Shown: positions 19,450-28,506, counted from the first letter of the stretch. The stretch: 64,000 bases of DNA from JAAFJM01 sp964529175 (GCA_964529175.1 CAZGVO010000013.1:40886-104885), one strand, 5' to 3'. Notes: generated by a model from the sequence alone, not told the origin. Numbers and translations are program-made.

Positions 19450-21621
19450 ATGAAAAAGACTATTTTATCAATCACTGCACTAAGTATTTTATTCTTAGGT
19501 GCTTGTACCAAAGATGTTGTTAAAGACACTACCCCGGGTGTAAACAATAACGTTAGCAACATGAATGAATTAGTAGTGCCTGCTAATTTTACCTGGGAAA
19601 ATTCAAGAGATGTAAATTTAACTATCAATATTACTGATACTCGTTTTCAAGAGGCGGTACATATTGTTTCTGTTTACGATGAAAATCCTTTAGCTGGCGG
19701 ACAGTTAATAGCTCGCGGAGCTGCTAGTGTAAATGCTGGATTTGTATCGCAAATTAATTTATCAAATACCATTAAACGTGTGTTTGTTTCAAAAGTATCT
19801 CCTGATGGTTCTGAAATTAACAAATACATTGATTTAGATTCAAAAAATGTAACTGTTGCGTTGGGTTACACTACCCAAGTTGGCAAAACTGGTTTAGGTA
19901 AAACAGGTAGCCCTAATTGCTCAAGTGGTTGTACTCAAACAATTACATCAAGCAATACTAATTTAAATATAAATAATGGTGATGTGGTATGTATTACTGG
20001 TAGCAATATTACTATTGGCTTTAATGGCAATGGTGGAACAATTAGAATTTGTGGTAGCAATGTAACGGTTCAAAATGCATCGGTTAATAATAGCTGTGCT
20101 TTAATTGTAACTTCTACAGGTTCTGCTACATTCAATAATTTAAATTTAAATGGCTCTAGCTCATCTTTCCAAAATTGGGGAACAGTTACAGTTAGTAATT
20201 CATTCTCTCCTGGTGGAACAGTTACCAATAATGGAACTATTATAACTACTGGTGATTTTAATTTAAATAACCAATCCACTACCACCAATAATGGAACCAT
20301 TACAGTTGGTGAAACTTTAAATGTAAATGGCAATTCTACTTTAACCAATAATTCATCAATCGTTGTTAATAAAGATTGTCAAGTAAATAGTTCTGGTTTA
20401 TTAATTAACCAATGTTATTTATGGGTAAAAAAGAAATACCAAAATAATGGTAATACAAGAAACTATAGTTACATAAAAGTTAGTGATGAAACTACTATTA
20501 ATGGTGGTTCTGAAATTGGAATGTACAATGGGGCTATGTTTAAAACTAAAGATGTTCAAATTAATGGAACAATTAAAGGTTATGTAAGTACTTCATTATT
20601 TAAAGTAACAGGAGATACAAAAATTAATAGTGGTGGAAGTGTAATTAACTTTATTCAATATTGTGATGCAAATGGAATAGAACAAAATAATGGAACAATT
20701 GGTAGTGGTGCAGCATTGGGTTGTGGTTTATACTTACCAGTAACTACTTGTAATCCTGAAGGAAATGGAACTGCACCAGTGCCTGTAAATCCTGATACTG
20801 ATAACGATGGTGTACCTGATAATAGCGATGCTTATCCTAACGATGCAACCAAAGCATTTAACAATTATTATCCTTCGGCAACTGGCAGAGCTACTGTGGC
20901 TTTTGAAGACCAATGGCCAAGTAAAGGTGATTATGATATGAATGATGTAGTAATTTCTTACAGATACAATATTGTTACCAATGCTTCAAATGTAGTTGTT
21001 CAAGTAAATGCAGACTATTCATTATTAGCTACTGGTGGTGTTTTTCAAAATGGATTTGGTGTTGAGTTTCCAATTAACCGCGCTAACGCTACAGGTGTAA
21101 CAGGTGGAACTTTAGAAGCTGGTCAAACCAAAGCAGTAGTTACGTTATTTAACAATACCCGCGCTGCGGTTCAAAACTGGAATACAAAAATTGACGAACC
21201 AACTTCTGATTCAGTTAACTATGCAGTTAGCTTTAACGTAACAAGTGGCCCAACTTTAAGTACTTTTGGTTTAGGAATTTACAATCCATTTATTTGGAAT
21301 AATACAGCAGGTTTTGGTCGTGGATACGAAATTCACTTACCAGGAAAAACGCCAACTACTTTAGCTAACACTGCATTGTTTGGAACAAGCAGCGACAATT
21401 CAAGTGTTTCGGCTGGTAGATATTATGTTACTAAACCAAATGGATTACCTTGGGCAATTAATATTCCAGCTAAATTTGACTATCCAGTTGAAAGAGCTGA
21501 TATAAACACTGCCTTCACTAAATTTGCAACTTGGGTGCAATCAAATGGCGCAACCTATGCCGATTGGTACACTAACCAAGCTGGTTACAGAAATACTAGC
21601 AATATTTATGTAAAACCTTAA
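19450..21621 (+). CDS. LruC-domain lipoprotein with internal beta-helix-like repeat region
   Basis: A 723-residue lipoprotein (lipobox LGACTK). Residues 1-155 match the N-terminal half of the protein at 16854; residues 155-430 are an insertion rich in Asn, Thr, Gly and Ser with repeated NNGTI/NNGTITV units, typical of a right-handed parallel beta-helix; residues 455-723 are an LruC domain (DTDNDGVPDNSDAYPND, FEDQWPSKGDYDMNDVV, GFGVEFPI). The two proteins are paralogues that differ by gain or loss of the beta-helix segment. Probably surface-exposed; ligand unknown. Confidence 0.82.
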   Translation: MKKTILSITALSILFLGACTKDVVKDTTPGVNNNVSNMNELVVPANFTWENSRDVNLTINITDTRFQEAVHIVSVYDENPLAGGQLIARGAASVNAGFVSQINLSNTIKRVFVSKVSPDGSEINKYIDLDSKNVTVALGYTTQVGKTGLGKTGSPNCSSGCTQTITSSNTNLNINNGDVVCITGSNITIGFNGNGGTIRICGSNVTVQNASVNNSCALIVTSTGSATFNNLNLNGSSSSFQNWGTVTVSNSFSPGGTVTNNGTIITTGDFNLNNQSTTTNNGTITVGETLNVNGNSTLTNNSSIVVNKDCQVNSSGLLINQCYLWVKKKYQNNGNTRNYSYIKVSDETTINGGSEIGMYNGAMFKTKDVQINGTIKGYVSTSLFKVTGDTKINSGGSVINFIQYCDANGIEQNNGTIGSGAALGCGLYLPVTTCNPEGNGTAPVPVNPDTDNDGVPDNSDAYPNDATKAFNNYYPSATGRATVAFEDQWPSKGDYDMNDVVISYRYNIVTNASNVVVQVNADYSLLATGGVFQNGFGVEFPINRANATGVTGGTLEAGQTKAVVTLFNNTRAAVQNWNTKIDEPTSDSVNYAVSFNVTSGPTLSTFGLGIYNPFIWNNTAGFGRGYEIHLPGKTPTTLANTALFGTSSDNSSVSAGRYYVTKPNGLPWAINIPAKFDYPVERADINTAFTKFATWVQSNGATYADWYTNQAGYRNTSNIYVKP

Positions 21622-21652
21622 TAAATTTCATGTTTTAAGTTTTATAGTTAAA

Positions 21653-21689
21653 AGCGCTTACCCAGCAATGGGTAGGCGTTTTTTTTTAT
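21653..21689 (+). terminator. Terminator after the second LruC gene
   Basis: Stem GCGCTTACCCA/TGGGTAGGCGT (one wobble and one mismatch near the base), GCAA tetraloop, then nine T. It lies 32 bp past the stop codon. Confidence 0.85.
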
Positions 21690-21736
21690 TGAAATAATTG
21701 ATAAATCACAAATCTTTATTTTTTAAAATAGTTGTT

Positions 21737-22372
21737 TCATTTATACCTCTCTATTTTTATTGATTTCATTGTTTTTTCAAATCGTTCAATAAATCCATCA
21801 CAATTTTTGGATTTGCAATCAGCAGTGAAATCAATTATGTTGCTATCAATTTCTGAAATTGCATGGACATAATATCGCCAATTCGAATCTGATTCAGTTT
21901 CTTTTATTTTATAAGCATCAATTCTTGTTTCAGTGATATTTAGTTTAATATTTTCAATAAATAAAGTATCGGCTTCTGCATACCTATTTTTCAAATCTGT
22001 TAAATGATTTTTCCGAATTCTTGGTGAAAGCTCAAAATTGTAAGTTGATTTACATTTAAAATGATCAATGTGTTCTATAATAAGTCTATAAGTACTATCA
22101 GCATAATCATTGAATACCCTACCACTAATTTTTTCTATTGGGAATTTTGATTTTGAAAAACAATATTTATTCTCATCATCACAACCATAACAACCTCCTT
22201 TATACCAAGAATAAAAAGTATCTAATTCCAATGGTTTGTCGAATGTTATTTTGTAAAGCGAATCTTGTGTAAAAAATACTGTTTCTATGGTATCTTTTTG
22301 TTCATTTTTGCAACTAACTAAGTTAAACATTACAAGCATTGAAATAAGAAAATGTGTTACAGTAGCTTTCAT
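21737..22372 (-). CDS. Hypothetical lipoprotein
   Basis: 211 residues when started at the ATG at 22372, which gives a clean lipoprotein signal (HFLISMLVMFNLVSCKNE); the longer reading from 22423 adds 17 residues that would bury the signal. Contains four Cys in two clusters (GGCYGCDDENKYC and DCKSKNCDG) that may form disulphides. No known family recognised. Confidence 0.65.
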   Translation of the reverse strand: MKATVTHFLISMLVMFNLVSCKNEQKDTIETVFFTQDSLYKITFDKPLELDTFYSWYKGGCYGCDDENKYCFSKSKFPIEKISGRVFNDYADSTYRLIIEHIDHFKCKSTYNFELSPRIRKNHLTDLKNRYAEADTLFIENIKLNITETRIDAYKIKETESDSNWRYYVHAISEIDSNIIDFTADCKSKNCDGFIERFEKTMKSIKIERYK

Positions 22373-22616
22373 GTGTGGTTGTTTTAATATCAAAAGTATA
22401 TTTAATGTTTTGAAGAAATACATTGTTCAAAAAAAAATTATTTATAAAACTAAGAATATCAATTTTTTCTATGTGTAGTAAACTAATGGTTGTTGGTCAT
22501 AAGACACAACAACGGACATAAGCTAGAAGCCAGCGGCTAGTTGCAGTCCGCCAATTGCCAATTAACAAAAAATTACTTTCCATTTGCAAAATCAAAAGTG
22601 TATCTTGCCCGCCTTT

Positions 22617-24548
22617 ATGATAAATATAACTTTACCAGACGGTTCCGTTCGCTCGTATGAACGGGGAGCAACCGCCTTAGACGTAGCCAAATCAATTAGT
22701 GAAGGATTGGCTAGAAATGTATTAGCAGCAAAAGTAAATGGACAAACTGTAGACGCAACGCGCCCAATTAACGATGATGCTTCTTTAACCCTTTTAACTT
22801 GGAACGATTTAGAAGGAAAACAAACCATGTGGCACTCATCGGCTCATTTAATGGCTGAAGCCTTAGAAGCCCTTTATCCAGGTGTTAAATTTGGAATTGG
22901 TCCTGCTTTAGAAAGTGGTTTTTATTACGATGTTGATTTTAACGGACAATCATTTTCGACCGAAGACCTAAAAAAGGTTGAAGACAAAATGATGGAATTA
23001 GCCAAGCAAAGCAGTGTTTATAACCGCCAGGAAGTAAGCAAGGCTGACGCCATTAGCTATTTTACCGAAAAAGGTGATGAGTACAAGCTAGAACTTTTGC
23101 AAGATTTAGCTGATGGTACCATTACTTTTTATACACAAGGAAATTTTACCGATTTATGCCGTGGGCCACATATTCCAAACACAGGATTTATCAAGGCTTT
23201 AAAACTTACTTCGGTAGCGGGTGCATACTGGCGCGGAAACGAAAAAAATAAACAATTAACTCGTATTTACGGAATTACCTTCCCTAAAAAAGCGGAGTTA
23301 GATGCGCATTTGTTAATGCTTGAAGAAGCAAAAAAACGTGATCATAGAAAATTAGGAAAAGAATTAGAACTATTTACTTTTTCTGAAAAAGTAGGTATGG
23401 GTTTACCTTTATGGTTGCCTAAAGGTGCTGCTTTGCGCGAGCGTTTGGTTCAATTTTTACAAAAAGCACAAGTAGCAGCTGGTTATTTACCAGTTATTAC
23501 TCCGCATATTGGAAACAAAAATTTATACATTACATCTGGCCATTACGAAAAATATGGTGCTGATTCGTTTCAGCCAATAGCTACTCCGCGCGAGGGCGAA
23601 GAGTTTTTCTTAAAACCAATGAACTGTCCTCATCATTGCGAAATTTATAAAGCATCGCCAAAATCGTACAAAGATTTACCAGTGCGTTATGCAGAGTTTG
23701 GAACCGTTTACCGTTATGAACAAGCAGGCGAATTACACGGTTTAACCCGCGTGCGTGGCTTTACGCAAGATGATGCGCATTTATTTTGCCGTCCTGATCA
23801 AGTAAAAGAAGAGTTTTGTAAAGTAATTGATTTGGTGCTTTATGTATTTAAAGCTTTAGATTTTCAAGATTTTACTGCTCAAATTTCATTACGCGATCCT
23901 GAAAACAAAACCAAATACATTGGCTCTGACGAAAATTGGGCATTGGCCGAAAGTGCCATTATTGAATCGGCAGCCGAAAAAGGTTTAACCACTGTGGTTG
24001 AATTAGGCGAAGCTGCTTTTTATGGCCCTAAGTTAGATTTTATGGTAAAAGATGCCATTGGTAGAAAATGGCAATTAGGAACCATTCAGGTAGATTATAA
24101 CTTACCTGAGCGTTTTGAACTAGAATATACCGGAAGCGATAATTTAAAACACCGCCCAGTTATGATTCACCGTGCACCATTTGGTTCGTTGGAAAGATTT
24201 GTGGCTGTGTTAATTGAACATTGTGCAGGAAATTTCCCACTTTGGTTAACTCCTGAGCCATTTGCTTTGTTACCAATTAGTGAAAAGTATCATGACTATG
24301 CACAAAAAGTTTTGGATTTGCTAAAAATAAATGATATTCGCGGCTCATTTGACGACAGAAACGAAAAAATAGGAAAGAAAATTCGTGATGCCGAAACCAA
24401 AAAAACGCCATTTATGCTAATCATTGGTGAGCAAGAAATGGCCGAAGACAGCGTATCGGTGCGTAAGCACGGAGGCGAAGATTTGGGTAAAATGAAATTG
24501 GATGATTTTATAAATTATTTAAAAGAACAACTAACAATAAAAAAATAA
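22617..24548 (+). CDS. thrS: Threonyl-tRNA synthetase
   Basis: 643 residues from the ATG at 22617 (MINITLPDGS); a TTG 33 bp upstream would add 11 residues without homology to the usual start. Domains in order: TGS (1-60), second N-terminal editing-type domain with HSSAHLMAEALE (about 75-215), class II catalytic core with the Zn site Cys in KPMNCPHHCEIYK and the motif 2 Arg in RVRGFTQDDAH, and the C-terminal anticodon-binding domain (530-640). Charges tRNA-Thr. First gene of the thrS-infC-rpmI-rplT unit. Confidence 0.96.
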   Translation: MINITLPDGSVRSYERGATALDVAKSISEGLARNVLAAKVNGQTVDATRPINDDASLTLLTWNDLEGKQTMWHSSAHLMAEALEALYPGVKFGIGPALESGFYYDVDFNGQSFSTEDLKKVEDKMMELAKQSSVYNRQEVSKADAISYFTEKGDEYKLELLQDLADGTITFYTQGNFTDLCRGPHIPNTGFIKALKLTSVAGAYWRGNEKNKQLTRIYGITFPKKAELDAHLLMLEEAKKRDHRKLGKELELFTFSEKVGMGLPLWLPKGAALRERLVQFLQKAQVAAGYLPVITPHIGNKNLYITSGHYEKYGADSFQPIATPREGEEFFLKPMNCPHHCEIYKASPKSYKDLPVRYAEFGTVYRYEQAGELHGLTRVRGFTQDDAHLFCRPDQVKEEFCKVIDLVLYVFKALDFQDFTAQISLRDPENKTKYIGSDENWALAESAIIESAAEKGLTTVVELGEAAFYGPKLDFMVKDAIGRKWQLGTIQVDYNLPERFELEYTGSDNLKHRPVMIHRAPFGSLERFVAVLIEHCAGNFPLWLTPEPFALLPISEKYHDYAQKVLDLLKINDIRGSFDDRNEKIGKKIRDAETKKTPFMLIIGEQEMAEDSVSVRKHGGEDLGKMKLDDFINYLKEQLTIKK

Positions 24549-24554
24549 AAAAGA

Positions 24555-25133
24555 TTGGCATTACCACCTAAAAAGAAATCAGCATACGTTCCTGGCGGAA
24601 GAAGACTTCCAATGAAACCAGGTGAAGGAGAATTTAATATCAACATGCAAATTCGTGCTAAGGAAGTACGTTTAATTGCTGAAGGTATTGAACCAGGCGT
24701 ATATCCAATTCAGCGTGCATTAGAAATTGCAGATGAACAAGAATTAGATTTGGTTGAAATTTCGCCAAACGCGGAACCGCCTGTTTGTAAAGTAATTGAT
24801 TATAAAAAGTTTTTGTTTGAGCGCAAAAAGAAAGCCAAAGAAGCAAAAGCCAATCAATTAAAGCAGGATATTAAAGAAATACGCTTTGGACCCAACACTG
24901 ACGACCATGATTTTGATTTTAAATTAAAACATGCAGAAGAGTTTTTAAAAGAAGGACATAAAGTAAAAGCTTATGTGTTTTTTAAAGGCCGCTCTATTGT
25001 GTACAAAGAAAGGGGAGAGGTATTGTTATTACAATTTGCTCAAAAACTTTCTGATTGGGGTAAGGTAGATATGTTGCCAAAATTAGAAGGTAAAAAGATG
25101 AATTTAATAATGAGTCCTAAGCCTAAAAAATAG
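24555..25133 (+). CDS. infC: Translation initiation factor IF-3
   Basis: A 192-residue protein with the N-domain (NINMQIRAKEVRLIAEG), the lysine-rich linker (FERKKKAKEAKANQLKQDIKEIRFGPNTDDHDF) and the C-domain ending in LEGKKMNLIMSPK. The only in-frame start is TTG at 24555, because an in-frame TAA lies 9 bp before it. A non-AUG start is the known basis of infC self-regulation: IF-3 rejects such codons, so abundant IF-3 lowers its own translation. Six bp after thrS. Confidence 0.94.
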   Translation: MALPPKKKSAYVPGGRRLPMKPGEGEFNINMQIRAKEVRLIAEGIEPGVYPIQRALEIADEQELDLVEISPNAEPPVCKVIDYKKFLFERKKKAKEAKANQLKQDIKEIRFGPNTDDHDFDFKLKHAEEFLKEGHKVKAYVFFKGRSIVYKERGEVLLLQFAQKLSDWGKVDMLPKLEGKKMNLIMSPKPKK

Positions 25134-25174
25134 CATCGATAAATTGTAAAGTATAAAAAGAATCGGAGATTAAA

Positions 25175-25375
25175 ATGCCAAAAGTAAAAACAAACAGTGC
25201 GGCTAAAAAGCGCTTCAAACCACTTTCGAGCGGTAAAATTAAAAGAGGCTCAGCTTATAAAAGCCACATTTTAACCAAAAAATCAACTAAACGCAAACGT
25301 AACTTAACCAAAGGTGGTTACATTAGCACTCCAGATATGGGGTTGATTAAAAATTTATTGGGAATAGGTAAGTAG
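25175..25375 (+). CDS. rpmI: 50S ribosomal protein L35
   Basis: A 66-residue basic protein (KVKTNSAAKKRFK, GKIKRGSAYKSHILTKKSTKRKRNL), full length and typical of L35. Lies 41 bp after infC. Confidence 0.96.
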   Translation: MPKVKTNSAAKKRFKPLSSGKIKRGSAYKSHILTKKSTKRKRNLTKGGYISTPDMGLIKNLLGIGK

Positions 25376-25562
25376 TTTTTAGTACTTAGTTTTAAGTTAA
25401 TTAGTTGAAAAAAAATATTTACAACAATTTAGCAATAAAACAGTACAACAATTACCCCCAACCCAACCTCGGTTTAAAAACAAGTATTAACCCGAACAAA
25501 AGCCCCAAAGAATCACACTTAACCGAAGTGATCGCTTAGGTTCAAAAAACTAAAATTAAATT
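25376..25562 (+). promoter_or_regulatory. Long rpmI-rplT spacer with candidate regulatory hairpin
   Basis: 187 bp separate the two ribosomal protein genes, unusually long for this operon. At 25521-25542 an imperfect palindrome (AACCGAAGTG/ATCGCTTAGGTT) sits 20 bp before rplT. L20 represses its own operon through RNA structures in other phyla, so this could be an autoregulatory site or an internal promoter region; both are inference. Confidence 0.35.
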
Positions 25563-25907
25563 ATGCCACGTTCAGTCAATTCAGTAGCCTCAAGAAGGCG
25601 CAGAAAAAAACTCCTAAAGTTAGCCAAAGGTTACTGGGGAGCTAGAAAAAATGTATTAACAGTCGCCAAACATACGATAGACAAAGGTCTAAACTATGCT
25701 TACCGCGATAGAAAAACCAAAAAACGTAATTTCCGTGCACTTTGGATCGTGCGTATTAACGCAGGTGTTCGTCAATATGGTTTAAGCTACAGTCAATTTA
25801 TTGGTTTAGCAGCTAAAAAAGGTTTAGGATTAAACCGTAAAGTATTAGCTGATTTAGCAATGAATCATCCTGATGCTTTCAAAGCTATTGTTGAAAAAGT
25901 AAAATAA
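25563..25907 (+). CDS. rplT: 50S ribosomal protein L20
   Basis: A 114-residue protein with the full L20 pattern (MPRSVNSVASRRRRKKLLKLAKGYWGARKN ... ALWIVRINAGVRQYGLSYSQF). Its last 45 bp, with the terminator beyond, are duplicated at 27538, so this gene is the left boundary of a small island. Confidence 0.96.
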   Translation: MPRSVNSVASRRRRKKLLKLAKGYWGARKNVLTVAKHTIDKGLNYAYRDRKTKKRNFRALWIVRINAGVRQYGLSYSQFIGLAAKKGLGLNRKVLADLAMNHPDAFKAIVEKVK

Positions 25908-25982
25908 ATTTTTAACTAACAATACAATTTTTCGATATATAAAGCCCGCTAGCAATAGTGGGCTTTTTTATTTGGTAGTTTT
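25863..25982. repeat. 120-bp direct repeat, left copy (rplT 3' end plus terminator)
   Basis: Identical at 119 of 120 positions to 27538-27657; the single difference is A versus G at 25916. It covers the last 15 codons of rplT, its stop and its terminator. The two copies bracket 1555 bp holding two ORFs. Confidence 0.95.
25941..25969 (+). terminator. Terminator of the thrS-infC-rpmI-rplT operon
   Basis: Stem AAAGCCCGCTA/TAGTGGGCTTT with a GCAA tetraloop and a T-run, 33 bp past rplT. Confidence 0.9.
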
Positions 25983-26103
25983 GATTAACTGATATCTGTG
26001 GATGCTAGTGCTACTGTAACTTTCACTAGAATCAAGATATTTTTTTAAATATGTTGTAATTTGCGATTTAATTAGTTGTTAAACTATTAAAGAAAATAAG
26101 ATT

Positions 26104-26775
26104 ATGGACAGAATAGAATTAAATAATGGCATGACTATAAAGTGCCAAATGTTAAATAAAATTGAGTTTTACCAAATTTTAAAAGAAAATAATGGTATTC
26201 TTTTAGAAAAGTATAGTATTTCCTTTGAGCAGCTGGAAGTCTATGAATTATCTAATAAAAATGTTCTAGTAAAAGAAGATGATTATTACACTTTATATTA
26301 TAGCTTGTCAGATTTAGATTCTGTTTTGGCTAATGCTTCAGATTTTGCATCTGGACAAGTAATATTATTGAATAAAAACCCATATGGTAAAGATTTTCCA
26401 AATCATACTTCTAAACTTATTCAAGAATTGCTCCAAAATCTAAATATTCCTACTAATTTACCAATTAATAAAGACATATTGAAGTTGGTAGACACTGAAA
26501 TTTTTAAAATTAATGGTTATCAAAATTTTGAGAGAGACCACTTTATTCATCTTATTGCAATTGTAGGTGAAGTTTTAAAAAATGATTTTAATGCTAATTG
26601 GGAAATGAATTTAAGTTCTGACGGGAAAACATGGAATCCTTATTTGAAAATAAAAGGAAATGATTTTGAATTTTTTACATATTTATACGAAGATATTTTC
26701 CTGACAGAAAAACGCAAAGAACCAGTTTTATTAGAAACCTATTTAACGGTTAATGCTATCGTAAATTTTAATTAA
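26104..26775 (+). CDS. Hypothetical protein in rplT-bounded island
   Basis: A 223-residue soluble, acidic protein, no signal or membrane segment. No family recognised. It lies inside the segment bounded by the 120-bp direct repeats, 207 bp before the Fic gene, so it may be a passenger that moved with it. Codon use is more AT-rich than rplT. Confidence 0.6.
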   Translation: MDRIELNNGMTIKCQMLNKIEFYQILKENNGILLEKYSISFEQLEVYELSNKNVLVKEDDYYTLYYSLSDLDSVLANASDFASGQVILLNKNPYGKDFPNHTSKLIQELLQNLNIPTNLPINKDILKLVDTEIFKINGYQNFERDHFIHLIAIVGEVLKNDFNANWEMNLSSDGKTWNPYLKIKGNDFEFFTYLYEDIFLTEKRKEPVLLETYLTVNAIVNFN

Positions 26776-26982
26776 TCTCAGTAACCAGAATAGTCGTAAT
26801 ACTTGTTCAATCATGTTTTTATTGCAGCCTGAGACTGCTCTAAAACATCACTAGTGAGATGCCAGCGAATGCTGAAAAACTGTAAATTTTTATGTTTATT
26901 GCTTTGTAAGTAAAAAATATATTTGCCTTAAAGCAGTAAGCAGAGCTATTTAATACCAAATGGCCATCCTTCAAAGCAAAAC

Positions 26983-27531
26983 ATGAAAAATATAGATAAA
27001 CAAAGTTTGGAAAATGCCTATCGTTTGTTTGATAGTGGATATATAAATAATATTGAAATAGGTACAACTTTGGGTTTGCAGCAAATAAATAATTATCTTT
27101 TTAATGGCTTATATTCTTTTGCAGGGCAAATACGTACCCAAAATATAAGTAAAGGTGGGTTTAGGTTTGCCAATGCTTTATACCTTGTGGAGGCATTAGC
27201 CAAAATAGAACAAATGCCCCAAACTACTTTTGAAGAAATAATAGCCAAATACATAGAAATGAATATAGCCCACCCTTTTTTAGAAGGAAATGGACGTACC
27301 ACTAGAATATGGCTTGACATGATTTTAAAAAAACAATTGTTACAAGTGGTTAATTGGCAGTATGTTGATAAAACATTGTATATGCAAGCCATGGAACGCA
27401 GCCCTATTAATGATTTAGAATTAAAAACGCTTTTAAAAGCTAATTTAACCAACGATATTAATAATAGAGAAGTGATTTTTAAAGGCATTGAACAATCGTA
27501 TTTTTACGAAGGCTATAAAAAAGAGGATTAA
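26983..27531 (+). CDS. Fic-domain protein adenylyltransferase, class III type
   Basis: A 182-residue single-domain Fic protein. The catalytic loop is HPFLEGNGRTTR with His97, and the Fic N-terminal pattern GLQQINNYLFNGLYSFAGQIR is complete. The C-terminal helix holds SYFYEG (Ser172-Gly177), matching the (S/T)xxxE(G/N) inhibitory motif that in class III enzymes such as Neisseria NmFic blocks ATP until the protein is relieved by monomerisation or autoadenylylation of the nearby Tyr. No antitoxin gene is needed in that class, which fits the lone gene here. Its stop is 6 bp before the right copy of the 120-bp repeat. Confidence 0.9.
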   Translation: MKNIDKQSLENAYRLFDSGYINNIEIGTTLGLQQINNYLFNGLYSFAGQIRTQNISKGGFRFANALYLVEALAKIEQMPQTTFEEIIAKYIEMNIAHPFLEGNGRTTRIWLDMILKKQLLQVVNWQYVDKTLYMQAMERSPINDLELKTLLKANLTNDINNREVIFKGIEQSYFYEGYKKED

Positions 27532-27537
27532 TCGTTA

Positions 27538-27657
27538 AATCATCCTGATGCTTTCAAAGCTATTGTTGAAAAAGTAAAATAAATTTTTAGCTAACAATAC
27601 AATTTTTCGATATATAAAGCCCGCTAGCAATAGTGGGCTTTTTTATTTGGTAGTTTT
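27538..27657. repeat. 120-bp direct repeat, right copy
   Basis: Contains the 3' end of rplT without the rest of the gene, its stop codon and its terminator (27616-27644). Right boundary of the Fic island; see the left copy at 25863. Confidence 0.95.
27616..27644 (+). terminator. Duplicated rplT terminator, serving the Fic gene
   Basis: Same hairpin as 25941-25969; now lies about 85 bp past the Fic stop codon. Confidence 0.85.
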
Positions 27658-27688
27658 AATGTTTTACTGTTGAGTGTTGTTGTTATGT

Positions 27689-28153
27689 CTAAACTTTAAT
27701 TAAATACATTTTTAGAAATAACAATAAAGCAATTACAATAGTTTCAAAGAATGAGAGCATTTGAAATTTAAAACATTTTTTTGTGTAAAGATACATTTCC
27801 TTAATTCCCACATCTTTAATATTGAGAAAATCCTTTTCTAATTCCTTATTTCCAAATAAAGCAATATTTGCAATGGGAATGGAGTATGTCTTCATGTCTC
27901 TTTCAATTTGTTTATGTTTATTATATAGGTCTATATTTACTTGCTTAATATAGTTTGCAAGTTTTTTGGTTGATGAAATATATATTACGGTAAATACAGG
28001 ATAGCCTGACAACATGAAGAATAAAGGAGCGTAGTTGTCAATTTTTTCATTTCCAAAAAATATCCATAAAATAGAAAGGATAGTTATGGTTAAGAAATAA
28101 ATATTAAGTTTTTTAGATTTTTCTTTAATGGTCATATTGTTGGCTTTGCGCAA
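27689..28153 (-). CDS. Hypothetical membrane protein
   Basis: 154 residues (148 if started at the second Met, 28135) with two N-terminal membrane segments (about residues 18-62) and one C-terminal segment (132-152), the middle being charged and helical. No family recognised. Convergent with the Fic gene. Confidence 0.55.
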   Translation of the reverse strand: MRKANNMTIKEKSKKLNIYFLTITILSILWIFFGNEKIDNYAPLFFMLSGYPVFTVIYISSTKKLANYIKQVNIDLYNKHKQIERDMKTYSIPIANIALFGNKELEKDFLNIKDVGIKEMYLYTKKCFKFQMLSFFETIVIALLLFLKMYLIKV

Positions 28154-28320
28154 ATACTTAGCTTTTTTGTCTATGCAATAATATTCATTTGCTTTTTAAA
28201 ATATCAAAAGGTGCGGAAAAACTTTGACAAAGTTAAAGCTAATGGAAAGTAATTTGATAATTCAAGGAAGATGCTTACAGCATTAATGAGTGAGGAGTGC
28301 GGAACGAATAAATAATAAAG

Positions 28321-28345
28321 ACACTTCGGCCGATAGCTATCGGCC
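28321..28345. repeat. Palindrome GGCCGATAGCTATCGGCC
   Basis: An 18-bp perfect palindrome at 28328-28345 within the text ACACTTC-palindrome-TCCGCTCAGTGACCG. It looks like a CACTTCG...CTCAGTGACCG element interrupted by the palindrome; an uninterrupted copy follows at 28404. Confidence 0.6.
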
Positions 28346-28349
28346 TCCG

Positions 28350-28453
28350 CTCAGTGACCGATAAACGTCAAACGAGCAACGAACAACGGTCAACGAACAA
28401 CGACACTTCGACAAGCTCAGTGACCGGTAAACGTTAAACGAGCAACGAACAAC
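28350..28453. repeat. 38-bp direct repeat pair, ACGAACAAC-rich
   Basis: Copies at 28350-28387 and 28416-28453 (start CTCAGTGACCG, end CGAGCAACGAACAAC), period 66 bp, two or three mismatches. The region also holds many ACGAACAAC words down to 28475. It fills the gap upstream of the NUDIX regulator promoter. Confidence 0.75.
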
Positions 28454-28506
28454 AAACAACCATCAACGAACAACTAAATTTTACATTAACAACTCAAAAA
28501 TTTGAC

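Noticed and set aside
22373..22616. T-box or other riboswitch before thrS
   Set aside because: No conserved T-box sequence or terminator-antiterminator pair could be recognised, and T-boxes are not expected in this phylum.
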